DNA from: CAXMRP01 sp965216515
GTDB lineage: Bacteria > Pseudomonadota > Alphaproteobacteria > Rhizobiales > Afifellaceae
Assembly: GCA_965216515.1 (NCBI GenBank)
Contig: OZ244173.1
Coordinates: 1,178,001-1,242,000, forward strand
DNA length: 64,000 nucleotides
Direction: 5' to 3'
Each line of letters opens with the position of its first letter. The stretch's first letter is position 1. Under the pieces are notes generated by a model. That model saw nothing but the letters and a program-made list of their open reading frames with translations, was not told the origin of the DNA and did not search any database. Below, one piece after another: positions 24,405-33,303 of this stretch. The position numbers and the translations under genes were made by a program.

Positions 24405-24866
24405 TTATTGCAAAACGTCCGGCCAGTTGGCGTTGCCCTTGGCGATATTGCCCGGAATATCACGCGCCCATCTCCGCTGTACCCCTTTGGAATAGTTGAG
24501 ATAAAGCCTGCCATCGACAATCCGCCAGGCCTCCGGGTCGCCCTTGGCCGTATAGCCCGATGCGACCGCCCAGGCGCAGTAACCGCCATACTGAGGGGCA
24601 TATTTGTCCGGATCCGCCGCGAAGAGCGCCTTGTTCTCAGCCGTGGCAAACCACCACATTGCCCCTTCGTGTTGGAGCGCGATCTCCGGATCCCCTTTCC
24701 GCGGGACGCCGTCGGCAAAATAGGCCACCGGATCGTAACCGCCCACCGCCACGCCGGCGACCAGACCGGTATAGATGTTTGCTTTTTCCGCCAGCGCCGG
24801 GCCCGCCAGACGCGATGCCGCCAGGCCTAGGATCAGGGATGCGGCAATCAGGGTTCTTCGATCCAC
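24405..24866 (-). CDS. secreted YHS-domain protein
   Basis: A 153-residue protein beginning at GTG 24866, chosen because AAGGAGA lies about 9 nt upstream; it reads MDRRTLIAASLILGLAAS and is a signal peptide cut near ALAEKA. The mature part has the YHS signature in GGYDPVAYFADGVPRKGDPE, WWFATAENKALFAADPDKYA, and PQYGGYCAWAVASGYTA with its single Cys. YHS domains bind metals (often copper) and are found in heavy-metal and redox proteins; this single-domain periplasmic form has no known function. It is upstream of thyA by 109 bp. Confidence 0.88.
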   Translation of the reverse strand: MDRRTLIAASLILGLAASRLAGPALAEKANIYTGLVAGVAVGGYDPVAYFADGVPRKGDPEIALQHEGAMWWFATAENKALFAADPDKYAPQYGGYCAWAVASGYTAKGDPEAWRIVDGRLYLNYSKGVQRRWARDIPGNIAKGNANWPDVLQ

Positions 24867-25045
24867 GAGTTCGTTCTCCTTACATTTCGATGGCCGGAAC
24901 GGCACCAGGGTTTCATTCGGCGGCCGGCGCGATAATGCCTGTAGCCGGCGATATGCCATGACGCAGCGCTTCCGCGCATCTCAAAGTCAGTTGATCCACC
25001 CGTGAACGACCTTCCGCCCGTAACGCCGGAACACCAAGGGATTCT

Positions 25046-25074
25046 TTGAATTTTCGTCTCAACCGCCCTATATG
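25046..25074 (+). promoter_or_regulatory. promoter of the tmRNA gene
   Basis: A -35 TTGAAT (25046-25051) and a -10 TATATG (25069-25074) are separated by 17 bp. Transcription would start near 25081, just before the acceptor part of the permuted tmRNA. Confidence 0.6.
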
Positions 25075-25080
25075 TATGAG

Positions 25081-25460
25081 GCCGGTCTGACCGGCTATGG
25101 CAATAAATGGCCTGCGCAATAAACCTATCGGACCCGGGGGCAGTGCCCGGCGCCTCCACCATCAACGGCCGCGCGGTGTCGACACCGGCGGACATTGAAC
25201 CCGGCAAATGCTGGTTGCGACCGTTGATGATGGGGGCGAAACAGGATCGACGAGGGCGTAAAGGCATCGCTTTTGCTCGGCATGGTTCCGCCGTTATCGG
25301 GCCGTCAAAATAGTTGCAAACGACAACTATGCTGAGGCCGCTCTCGCTGCGTAATGCAGCCTGAAGGCTTCAATTCAAGCCCTGGCGGTTAGCCCCGTCA
25401 GGCGGGGTCCGGAGGCACCTGGCAACAGAAGCCTCCACTCAACCTCATGTATTTGCACCT
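25081..25460 (+). ncRNA. ssrA: circularly permuted two-piece tmRNA
   Basis: The acceptor piece comes first and ends CGCCTCCACCA at 25161. Its T arm has stem CCGGG/CCCGG and the non-canonical loop GGCAGTG (25139-25145). The coding piece starts GGGGGCG AAACAGGATCGACG at 25232; its first seven bases pair with CGCCTCC, with one G-U. The intervening segment 25162-25231 extends this helix in the precursor (ATCAACGG with CCGTTGAT). The tag frame begins at 25316 (GCA) and encodes ANDNYAEAALAA, stopping at 25352-25354 inside hairpin GCTGC-GTAAT-GCAGC. Pseudoknot-like pairs follow to about 25440. The 3' end is approximate. It rescues stalled ribosomes and tags their products for ClpXP, with sspB next door. 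Confidence 0.93.
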
Positions 25461-25578
25461 TCTGCCGGACAAGCGGCAATATGCGCCTTCGATCCCGCAT
25501 TCGCGTGTTGCAACAAGCCGGGGGCAGGACTAGGGTCGACAGCGAAAATGAACCTCGAATTGCCGATTATCCGCCCCG

Positions 25579-26244
25579 ATGCCTGAAGACTTGATCCGAT
25601 ACGATGTGCTGGCCCAGGAGGCGCTTCGCGGCGTTGTCCGCAAGGTTCTGCAGGAGGTGTCCCGGACCGGGCTGCCGGGCGAGCATCATTTTTTCATCTC
25701 CTTTGACACCAAAAATCCCGGTGTACGAATGTCGACGCGTCTGCGGTCGCTCTATCCCGACGAGATGACCATCGTCCTCCAGCACCAGTTCTGGGATCTC
25801 AACCTCACCGATACCGGGATCGAGGTCGGCCTGTCGTTCAACGGCATTCCCGAGCGCCTCCAGGTGCCCTATCGGGCAATCACCTCTTTCGTCGATCCCC
25901 ATGCCAGCTTCGGTCTGAAATTTGACACCGGAGAAGCCAGCGGCGCGGGCATCGACGTTGCCGAAAGCGCCGATGCGCAGACCGCCGCTGACGATGATCG
26001 GGAAGGCGACACGGCAAATACGCCTGAAGACCGGCGGCTCGCCCTGGCCGGAGACCTGACCGGCAACGAACCGTTTGCCGCCGGCAATGACGATGAAATC
26101 GTCGATCCCGAAGAGCAGCCGGGCGACCCGGCAGGCGAACAGCCCGGCGAACCGGGCGAGGAAACCGCGGACGGCGAGGCCGATCGGCCCGAAGAGGGTG
26201 CCGAAGTGGTTTCGCTCGATGCGTTCCGCAAGAAAAACGGCTGA
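25579..26244 (+). CDS. sspB: SspB-type ClpXP adaptor
   Basis: A 221-residue protein of the alphaproteobacterial SspB family, which binds ssrA-tagged proteins and hands them to ClpX. The folded domain (~1-115) starts MPEDLIRYDVLAQEALRGVV and includes HHFFISFDTKNPGVRMSTRL, EMTIVLQHQFWDLNLTDTGI, and RLQVPYRAITSFVDPHASFG. The remaining ~100 residues are acidic and disordered, and the C-terminus GAEVVSLDAFRKKNG is the ClpX-docking tail (XB-type motif). It lies about 120 bp downstream of the ssrA gene, so the tagging RNA and the tag-recognition factor are adjacent. Confidence 0.95.
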   Translation: MPEDLIRYDVLAQEALRGVVRKVLQEVSRTGLPGEHHFFISFDTKNPGVRMSTRLRSLYPDEMTIVLQHQFWDLNLTDTGIEVGLSFNGIPERLQVPYRAITSFVDPHASFGLKFDTGEASGAGIDVAESADAQTAADDDREGDTANTPEDRRLALAGDLTGNEPFAAGNDDEIVDPEEQPGDPAGEQPGEPGEETADGEADRPEEGAEVVSLDAFRKKNG

Positions 26245-26288
26245 CGGGACATCGGCGCCGAAAACCGCAAGCTGAACGACCGCACACC

Positions 26289-27680
26289 ATGACGAAGACA
26301 CGCACCGAGACCGATTCCTTTGGCCCGCTGGACGTGCCGGCCGACAAATATTGGGGCGCCCAGACCGCGCGTTCGCTGATCAACTTCCCGATCGGCAGCG
26401 AAACCCTGCCGCCGCCGCTAATCCGCGCGCTGGGTATCATCAAGTGGGCCGCGGCGCTGTCCAACATGGAACAGGGCACGCTTGACTGGTCCATCGGCGA
26501 GAAAATCCAGATGGCGGCAAGCGAGGTTGCCGAGGGCAAGCTGGACAACAATTTTCCCCTGGTTGTCTGGCAGACCGGTTCCGGCACCCAATCCAACATG
26601 AACGCCAACGAGGTGATCGCAAACCGCGCCATCGAACTGCTGGGCGGCGATATCGGATCCAAGGATCCGGTCCACCCCAACGATCATGTTAATCGCAGCC
26701 AGTCGTCCAACGACACATTTCCGACCGCCATGCACATCGCTGCGGCCGAAGAGATCCATCACCGTCTTGTTCCCGCCCTTCAGCAGCTGCGCAACGCGCT
26801 GAACGACAGGGCCAGGGAATTCGCCGATATCATCAAGATCGGACGCACCCACACCCAGGACGCAACCCCGTTGACGCTGGGCCAGGAGTTTTCCGGATAT
26901 GTCGCCCAGGTCGAACTCGGCATCGAACGGATCGAGCGCGGTCTTAGCGAGCTCTACCACCTCGCCCAGGGCGGCACGGCAGTCGGCACCGGTCTCAACA
27001 GCAAGCCGGAGTTCGCGGAGAAATTCGCCGAACATGTCGCGACGATCACCAAGCTGCCTTTCCGCACGGCCGCCAACAAGTTTGAGGCGTTGGCGGCCCA
27101 TGACGCCTATGTCTCCGCCCATGGCGCGCTTAACACGGTCGCCACTTCGCTGTTCAAGATCGCCAACGACATACGGTTTCTGGGTTCAGGCCCGCGCTCC
27201 GGGCTGGGTGAATTGTCGCTGCCGGAAAACGAACCCGGATCCTCCATCATGCCGGGCAAGGTCAATCCGACCCAGTGCGAGGCCATGACCATGGTTTGCG
27301 CCCAGGTTTTCGGAAACCACACCACGATCACGGTTGCCGGCAGCCAGGGTCATTTCGAACTCAACGTCTACAAGCCCGCCATGGCCTATGCGATGTTGCA
27401 GTCGATCCGGCTTTTGGCCGATGCATCCGTGTCGTTCGCGGAGCGTTGTGTTGACGGGATCACGGCCAATCGCGAGCATATCGACGAATTGATGAACCGT
27501 TCACTGATGCTGGTCACCGCCCTGGCGCCGAAAATCGGCTACGACAATGCCACCAAGGTCGCCAAGACAGCCCACAAGAACGGCACCACCCTTCGCGAAG
27601 AAGCAGTGAAACTCGGTTTTGTCAGCGAAAAGGAATTCGACGAAATCGTCCGGCCGGAACACATGATCGGGCCTCGCTGA
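26289..27680 (+). CDS. fumC: class II fumarate hydratase
   Basis: FumC interconverts fumarate and malate in the TCA cycle and is iron-independent. The 463-residue length is standard. Motifs are DSFGPLDVPADKYWGAQTAR at the start, WQTGSGTQSNMNANEVIANR, PNDHVNRSQSSNDTFPTAMH, IGRTHTQDATPLTLGQEFSG, and the fumarase/aspartase signature GSSIMPGKVNPTQCEAM with the catalytic Ser. It begins 44 bp after sspB on the same strand. Confidence 0.98.
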   Translation: MTKTRTETDSFGPLDVPADKYWGAQTARSLINFPIGSETLPPPLIRALGIIKWAAALSNMEQGTLDWSIGEKIQMAASEVAEGKLDNNFPLVVWQTGSGTQSNMNANEVIANRAIELLGGDIGSKDPVHPNDHVNRSQSSNDTFPTAMHIAAAEEIHHRLVPALQQLRNALNDRAREFADIIKIGRTHTQDATPLTLGQEFSGYVAQVELGIERIERGLSELYHLAQGGTAVGTGLNSKPEFAEKFAEHVATITKLPFRTAANKFEALAAHDAYVSAHGALNTVATSLFKIANDIRFLGSGPRSGLGELSLPENEPGSSIMPGKVNPTQCEAMTMVCAQVFGNHTTITVAGSQGHFELNVYKPAMAYAMLQSIRLLADASVSFAERCVDGITANREHIDELMNRSLMLVTALAPKIGYDNATKVAKTAHKNGTTLREEAVKLGFVSEKEFDEIVRPEHMIGPR

Positions 27681-27744
27681 ACCGGTTCACCGTGTCGGTC
27701 GAGGAACACCAAACAAGTCACGCCTTGCCCGCCATGATTTGCAA

Positions 27745-27963
27745 ATGACAAAGCGATCGGTCCGCATCAACGGACACCCCACCAGCGTTTCCCTTGAGGA
27801 TGCGTTCTGGGCCGAATTGCAGGCAATGGCGAAAGAAGAAGGCCGGACCCTGCCGGCATTGATTGCCGAGATCGACCGGACGCGGCAAAGCAACAACCTG
27901 TCTTCCGACTTGCGCCTGGCGGTGCTTGCCCATTTGCGCGAAAAGCTCGGCAGCGGCCGGTAA
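27745..27963 (+). CDS. small ribbon-helix-helix protein
   Basis: A 72-residue protein, MTKRSVRINGHPTSVSLEDA onwards, with the RHH_4 pattern: a short strand (SVRINGHPTSVSLE), helix 1 (DAFWAELQAMAKEEG), then RTLPALIAEIDRTRQ. It probably dimerises and binds DNA, but its target is unknown. No toxin gene is adjacent, so it is not obviously an antitoxin. ATG 27745 is used; a TTG two codons earlier is also in frame. It follows fumC by 64 bp and ends 48 bp before the convergent asmA-like stop. Confidence 0.8.
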   Translation: MTKRSVRINGHPTSVSLEDAFWAELQAMAKEEGRTLPALIAEIDRTRQSNNLSSDLRLAVLAHLREKLGSGR

Positions 27964-28011
27964 TCTGTGCCGGCCTATCTAAACGGCTTCTTCGCAACCG
28001 CCCGACGGCTG

Positions 28012-31000
28012 CTATCGCAACGGCGGAGCCTCCCGGAGCGGCGTGGCGCGCAGCGGATACTCGCGCAGGAGTTCAAGCGGCCCGTCCGTCGCCGGTTCAT
28101 CGGTGACCGACGGCCGCAGATCTTCCAACAATCCCCTGTATTCGGTTTGCTGAAGCGGTGGCACATCGGTTGTTCCGGTGGTTGAGGGGCCGGTATCGAT
28201 CCGGTTGTTGCGGATCAGGCCTTCGATGCCCTCCGCTGGCTGATCGTCGGCGGATTGTGCCGCCTCTTCCTCAGCCTTGCGTCGACGCTCCGCCTCCACC
28301 TCCGCCGCCGCCTCGGCATCGGCGGCTGCTTCCGCTTCCAGCCTGGCCCGCTCCGCTTCGTCCTGGGCAGCCTGCGCGGTCGCCGCTTCCTGCCGCCGCA
28401 GTTCCGCCTCCCGGGCGGCCTGCTTTGCCGCCTCCACCCGCGCCGCTTCTTCCGCGAGGCTTGCCTTTTCCGCTTCCGCCGCCGCCCGCTCTTCCTCGAT
28501 GCGCAACCGAAGCACCTCGCGTTCGGCGGCTATCCGCGCCGTTTCCTGATCGGCTCGCCGGGCCGCTTCCTCGGCATCGATCCGGGCCGCCCGCATCGCC
28601 TCCCGCTCCCGTTCCAGGCGAATACGTTCGGCTTCCGACTGGCGAAACTTCTCTTCCAGCGCAAGGCGCGCACGCTCGCGCTCTGCGGCACGAACCTTGG
28701 CATCCTCTTCCGCTTTCAAGGCGGCCTCGGCGGCAGCGATCCGGGCCTCCTCGGCTTTGCTGCGCTCCTGGGCAAGCCGCAACCGCTCCGCTTCCGCCGC
28801 TGCGAGCTCTTCTTGCAGGCGCTGCCGCGCGGCCTGCGCCTCCGCGGCCTGCCGCGCATCCTCGTCCTTGGCGGCGGCCGCTTCCGCCTCGGCGGCAAGG
28901 CGCGCCTGTTCCGCTGTCGCCCGTTCGGCTTCCATGCGCTGCCGCTCCGCTTCCGCCGCTGCCCGTTCACCGGCGAGGGCCGCAAGTTCCGATTCGATCA
29001 CCGCCGCCCGCTGAGCGGCGTCCTGGCGTGCTTTCTCCGCTGCCGCCTGATAGGCAAGGCGGGCCTGTTCGGCCGCTTCGCGTGCCTGCTCAAGCTGCTG
29101 GCGTTCCGCTTCAGCCGCCGCTCGTTCCGCCGCCAGTTGCTGGCGCTCCGCTTCACGTTCGGCGGCCAGCCGCGCATCCTCCTCCGCGACCCGGCGCGCC
29201 GCTTCTTCGGCGGCGCGTTTCGCCTCTTCCGCCGCCGCCCGCTCCTCTTCCAGCCGCTGGCGCTCGGCCTGCGCGGCGGCGCGCTCCGCCTCAAGCTGCC
29301 GGCGTTCCTCTTCCCGGGCGGCAGCGATGCGGGCCGCTTCCTCCTCGGCTTTCCGCGCCGCCTCCTCGGCCGCCAACCGGGCCGCTTCCGCCGCCGAGCG
29401 CGCCTCTTCGAGTTTTCGGCGTTCGGCTTCCGCCGCGGCGCGCTGTTTTTCCAGTTCCTTGCGCGCCGCTTCCTGTTCGGCGGCGATCCGCGCCGCCTCC
29501 GCCGCAGCCTTTTCCTCCGCGATCCGCTTTTCTTCCGCTTCCTTGGCCGCCTGCCGGGCGGCTTCGGCGGCAGCTTTTTCCGCCGCAATTCGCTGCCGCT
29601 CCGCTTCCTCTGCCGCAAGGCGTGCCGCCTCCGCCGCCGCCTTTTCCGCCTCGATACGATCACGCTCCGCCTTTGCCGCCGCAATCTGCCGGCGGATCGC
29701 CTCCTCCTTGAATTGTTTCAGGGTCCGTCCCAATCGTTCCTTTTCCAGAATGTCGGATTGCAGCGTTTCGATCCGCTCCACTTCGCGCTCAAATGCGCGC
29801 ACCGTCAGATAGCCGACCAGGGGATTGACATCGACCGAACGCAAAGGCGCGGCCAGCGGGCCGGAGAATACGAGGCCGACCTCCGGTTCGGCACCGGTGA
29901 CCCGGTCGGCACCCGGATCGACCTTGAGCGACCAGTCGCTGTCAAGAATCATCGTGTTGAGGTCGACCGCGGCATCGCCGATCGCCGTCGCCGAACCCGC
30001 ATCGATCGCAAGCGAAGCCAGCCGCACGATACCCGACGTGATGCTGAGCGAGCCTTCCGCCTGACCCAGGCTCAACGAACCGGCATCCAGAAATCCGAGA
30101 AACACGGACGAAATCTCATCCGGCGTCAGTTCCGGATTGGCATCGTGCGCGCCGATCACCGAGGTGAAGGCATTGGGATTGATCGCCCGAACGATACCGT
30201 CGGTGACGACGAAAGAACCGTTGCCGGACAGGGTCGATACGAGCCCGGACAGCGTGCGCCCCGCCGCCTCCGCATTCACCGAGCCCGAAAGGCGACCCCG
30301 CGCCACCGACCGGCCGTCGGATCGCCAGATCAGGTTCTCCAGGGCCGCATCGTCGATATTGGCCTGCAAGGCAAGCGCGATTTCGCCGCTGCGGAACCGC
30401 GACGTCAGTTCCCCGGTCAATCGGCCGCCGGCCAAGTCGGCCTTCAGCGCCCCGATCTCGATCCGGCCTGCACGGTGAATCAGCCCGAAGCTCGAATTCC
30501 GGGCAAGTTCGCCAAAACCGAGATCGAGTTCACGCGATGTGACGCCGATATTGATGTCCAGATTGTCGGGAACACCGTTGACGAATTCGGCATCCGGCCA
30601 CCCCTCGCCCGGCCACCCCGGCACGACGCCGGAGTTGGCGGCGAGCACCACCGGCAGCGAAAAGGCTGTCAGGTCCAGATCGCCGGAGATCGAAACACCG
30701 CTTGAGAAATCGACTGCAAGATTGCCGCTGACCGGCGCGCGATTGAATCGGCCTTCGCTGAGTTTCAGATGCGCCACGCGACTGTCGATATCCAGTTCGC
30801 CGCGGACCTGAAACGGGTGCCCCTCGCCGATGCCGGCAAGCCCGATTCCCGCCATCAGCAGCAACGGATCGGCATCGGCGCCGACAACATCGAGCACGCC
30901 GCTCAATCCCAGCCCGCTGGCCAGACCGTCACCCGCCCGCGCCTTGCCGGCGAAATTCAGGCTGGTGCCTGCGGCTTCCGCATCGAAGTTGATATCGGCG

Positions 31001-33285
31001 CCGGAGGCCAGCGCGCCCGAAAGCTTCAGCGATAGCCGGGCTGGCCCGAGATCCGGAATCGGCAGCACTGGCAGCCCGAGCTGGCCGAGCACTCTTGCCG
31101 TGTCCGCACCGACAACCAGCCCGTCGATTTCGCCGGCCAGCGATCCCGGATTGCCAAGCGCCCCGTTGCCCTTTGCCGACAGGCTCACCCGCGTACCGGC
31201 AAAATTGCCGGTAAGGTCCAGTCCGATCGCCTGGTCCGGATCGCCTGCCCGCACGGACAGGTCGGCCTCCACGGGGGCAAGACCGGGCGCCACCTGCACG
31301 AAATGGCTGGCGATTTCGCTTTGCGGCAGAAGGCTGGACACAAAGGTCGCCGCGCCCGACAGGTTGTCGGCCCGCAATGAGGCATCAAACCGCCCGTTCG
31401 GTGTATCGAACAGGTCCTTGATCCGGCCATCGGCCTCCACCCGCGCGCCGGCAAGGTCAGCCACCGAAAGCCGCCGGAGATCCAGACCGTTGTCCTCCAG
31501 GTCACCCTCCACGGTGACGGCACGCGCAACGATCCCGCCGGCAATGAGTTCATCGGCCCGCAGGTCCAGGCTGATCCGGTCGATCCGGCCCGAAGCCAGG
31601 GCTTCGCCGCCCAACAGGCTGACAATCGCCCTGCCCTTGTCGAGATCGAAGCGGTCCGCCTCAAGCTCAATGGCGATGAAAACGTCATCACTGGCGGCGA
31701 AATTGCGCGCCGCAACCATCCCGCGCACCGTGCCTTCGCTGGTCACCGCGACGATGTCGTCGGCAACCCGCGAGGCTTCCGAAAAGCCGATGTTGGCGGC
31801 AACGGAAAACGGCCCGATCAGCGCCGACTGTCCCGCCTCCCCGCGCCACCAGGCGGCGAAAGCCGCCGGCCGTTTGACGTCGAGCCGGCTCCATCCCTCA
31901 AATTTCGGTGTTTCGCCCGGCACCAGTCGGCCGCCGGTTTCAAACCGCGCATCGCCGGGCAGTTCAACGCTCGCACTTTCCACCGCCCACTGCCCGTCAT
32001 CGGCAGCAAGTCGGGCCGAGGCATCCTCCAGCACGCTTCCGTCAATGACCACACCATCCGACCTGAACGAGAGCGTGCCCGGCATCGATGGTGCCGGCAT
32101 CACGGTCAAAGCCTCGCGCAGGACACCAAGGGCAACACCCACGGAAACCGGATTGCTCGGGCCGCCACCGACAATACGGTCGAGATTGATCTGCCGGGCA
32201 TCAAGCGCGATCTCAAACTGCGGATCTTGTGCGAAGGCCACGTCGGCCCGCCCGTTCAATTGCAGGGGGCGCTCCAGGGGGCCATAGGCGACCTGAAGAT
32301 TGTCTGTCGTGAACTGCCGCGCGGTCAGCTCGATATCGGCCAGCAATCGGAGCGCGGCGATCCCGAAGGGCTCGCCGGCGCTGGCATCCGGTTCCCCGGT
32401 GCCGGCAAAATCGTCAACCGTGACATCCGGATCATCCGGCGCATCTCCGATCGATGTGCCGCCGCCAGCCACCGTGTCGCCGCCGGCCGGATCCGTGCCC
32501 GCCGGACCCGCATCTGCCGGATCCGTCACGCCGTTGCTGGCGCGTTTCGCCGCGGCCTGGCCGGTGATCACCGCCTTTGCGATGTAGACCGGCGCGCCGT
32601 CTTCGCCGATCCGCAACTTGCCGTCGGCGATCAGGGTCACCGGCCACCGCGCCGGCGAGATGCTGATGTTCAGCGGAATGGCCTTGTCGCCGGCCCGTCG
32701 CCCCGTCGCTGCCCGCACTGTCACCGGTTGGCCGTCGAAGATCAGCCCGGCGTCGATCCTGGCCGGGCCGGCCAGCGATTTGGCATCGATCACCGCGTTG
32801 ATATTGCTGACGCTCCACTGTCGGCCTGTGCGGCTGTCCAGCACCAGCGCCTCGCCGCGGGCGATTTCCACATCGTTGAGGGCAATTTTTTCCGGATCGA
32901 AATTGTGCTCAGGCAATTCCGCAGTCGAAATCTGGTCGAGGCCGGCAAGGTCGATCTGCAGGGTCGGCCGCTCGATTGTCATGTCGAGAACGTTGATTTC
33001 GCCCTTCAGGAGCGGCGTAAGCTCGACTTCGGCGCGAAAACGCTCCACGACAACATAAGGCTCTTCAGGATCACCAAGCCGGACATCCGTGAAACTCAGG
33101 ACCGGGGTCGGCAGCAGCCGCAGATCCGCGCGACCGGCCACCGTCACCGGCTGGCCGAAATAGCGCGAGGCCTCCTGCTCGAAATTGGTCCGATAGGAAG
33201 TCCAGTTGATGAAATACGGGCCGATCAGTGCCGCAAAAAGCGCCACGATGATGACAAGACCGATTCCAATGTAGATCTTGCTCAG
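28012..33285 (-). CDS. giant AsmA-family protein with TolA-like coiled-coil tail
   Basis: About 1757 residues. The first conventional start is GTG 33246, but the family N-terminus needs the upstream codons, which read (CTG)SKIYIGIGLVIIV before ALFAALIGPYFINWTSYR; I therefore place the start at CTG 33285, with SD GGGAGG close upstream, and treat it as provisional. The first ~1150 residues are the AsmA beta-groove domains, with FTDVRLGDPEEPYVVVERFR, ALEASGRIDRISLD-type repeats, and the C-terminal AsmA-like domain (GSLSITSGIVRLASLAIDAG). Residues ~1170-1680 are an almost unbroken Ala/Glu/Arg coiled coil (AAEEAERQRIAAEKAAAEAA-type). A Pro-rich tail ends REAPPLR. AsmA-like proteins bridge the periplasm and carry phospholipids. 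It follows the FAD-oxidase gene by about 18 bp. Confidence 0.85.
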   Translation of the reverse strand: MSKIYIGIGLVIIVALFAALIGPYFINWTSYRTNFEQEASRYFGQPVTVAGRADLRLLPTPVLSFTDVRLGDPEEPYVVVERFRAEVELTPLLKGEINVLDMTIERPTLQIDLAGLDQISTAELPEHNFDPEKIALNDVEIARGEALVLDSRTGRQWSVSNINAVIDAKSLAGPARIDAGLIFDGQPVTVRAATGRRAGDKAIPLNISISPARWPVTLIADGKLRIGEDGAPVYIAKAVITGQAAAKRASNGVTDPADAGPAGTDPAGGDTVAGGGTSIGDAPDDPDVTVDDFAGTGEPDASAGEPFGIAALRLLADIELTARQFTTDNLQVAYGPLERPLQLNGRADVAFAQDPQFEIALDARQINLDRIVGGGPSNPVSVGVALGVLREALTVMPAPSMPGTLSFRSDGVVIDGSVLEDASARLAADDGQWAVESASVELPGDARFETGGRLVPGETPKFEGWSRLDVKRPAAFAAWWRGEAGQSALIGPFSVAANIGFSEASRVADDIVAVTSEGTVRGMVAARNFAASDDVFIAIELEADRFDLDKGRAIVSLLGGEALASGRIDRISLDLRADELIAGGIVARAVTVEGDLEDNGLDLRRLSVADLAGARVEADGRIKDLFDTPNGRFDASLRADNLSGAATFVSSLLPQSEIASHFVQVAPGLAPVEADLSVRAGDPDQAIGLDLTGNFAGTRVSLSAKGNGALGNPGSLAGEIDGLVVGADTARVLGQLGLPVLPIPDLGPARLSLKLSGALASGADINFDAEAAGTSLNFAGKARAGDGLASGLGLSGVLDVVGADADPLLLMAGIGLAGIGEGHPFQVRGELDIDSRVAHLKLSEGRFNRAPVSGNLAVDFSSGVSISGDLDLTAFSLPVVLAANSGVVPGWPGEGWPDAEFVNGVPDNLDINIGVTSRELDLGFGELARNSSFGLIHRAGRIEIGALKADLAGGRLTGELTSRFRSGEIALALQANIDDAALENLIWRSDGRSVARGRLSGSVNAEAAGRTLSGLVSTLSGNGSFVVTDGIVRAINPNAFTSVIGAHDANPELTPDEISSVFLGFLDAGSLSLGQAEGSLSITSGIVRLASLAIDAGSATAIGDAAVDLNTMILDSDWSLKVDPGADRVTGAEPEVGLVFSGPLAAPLRSVDVNPLVGYLTVRAFEREVERIETLQSDILEKERLGRTLKQFKEEAIRRQIAAAKAERDRIEAEKAAAEAARLAAEEAERQRIAAEKAAAEAARQAAKEAEEKRIAEEKAAAEAARIAAEQEAARKELEKQRAAAEAERRKLEEARSAAEAARLAAEEAARKAEEEAARIAAAREEERRQLEAERAAAQAERQRLEEERAAAEEAKRAAEEAARRVAEEDARLAAEREAERQQLAAERAAAEAERQQLEQAREAAEQARLAYQAAAEKARQDAAQRAAVIESELAALAGERAAAEAERQRMEAERATAEQARLAAEAEAAAAKDEDARQAAEAQAARQRLQEELAAAEAERLRLAQERSKAEEARIAAAEAALKAEEDAKVRAAERERARLALEEKFRQSEAERIRLEREREAMRAARIDAEEAARRADQETARIAAEREVLRLRIEEERAAAEAEKASLAEEAARVEAAKQAAREAELRRQEAATAQAAQDEAERARLEAEAAADAEAAAEVEAERRRKAEEEAAQSADDQPAEGIEGLIRNNRIDTGPSTTGTTDVPPLQQTEYRGLLEDLRPSVTDEPATDGPLELLREYPLRATPLREAPPLR

Positions 33286-33303
33286 GATACGCCTCCCGCT
33301 GCG

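Noticed and set aside
25107..25313. 68-codon frame within the tmRNA gene
   Set aside because: The sequence is explained by the tmRNA acceptor piece, intervening segment and start of the coding piece.
28255..30705. 816-codon open frame on the plus strand
   Set aside because: It is the reverse of the Ala/Glu/Arg coiled-coil codons of the asmA-like gene; the translation is Arg/Leu/Phe-rich low complexity with no family features.
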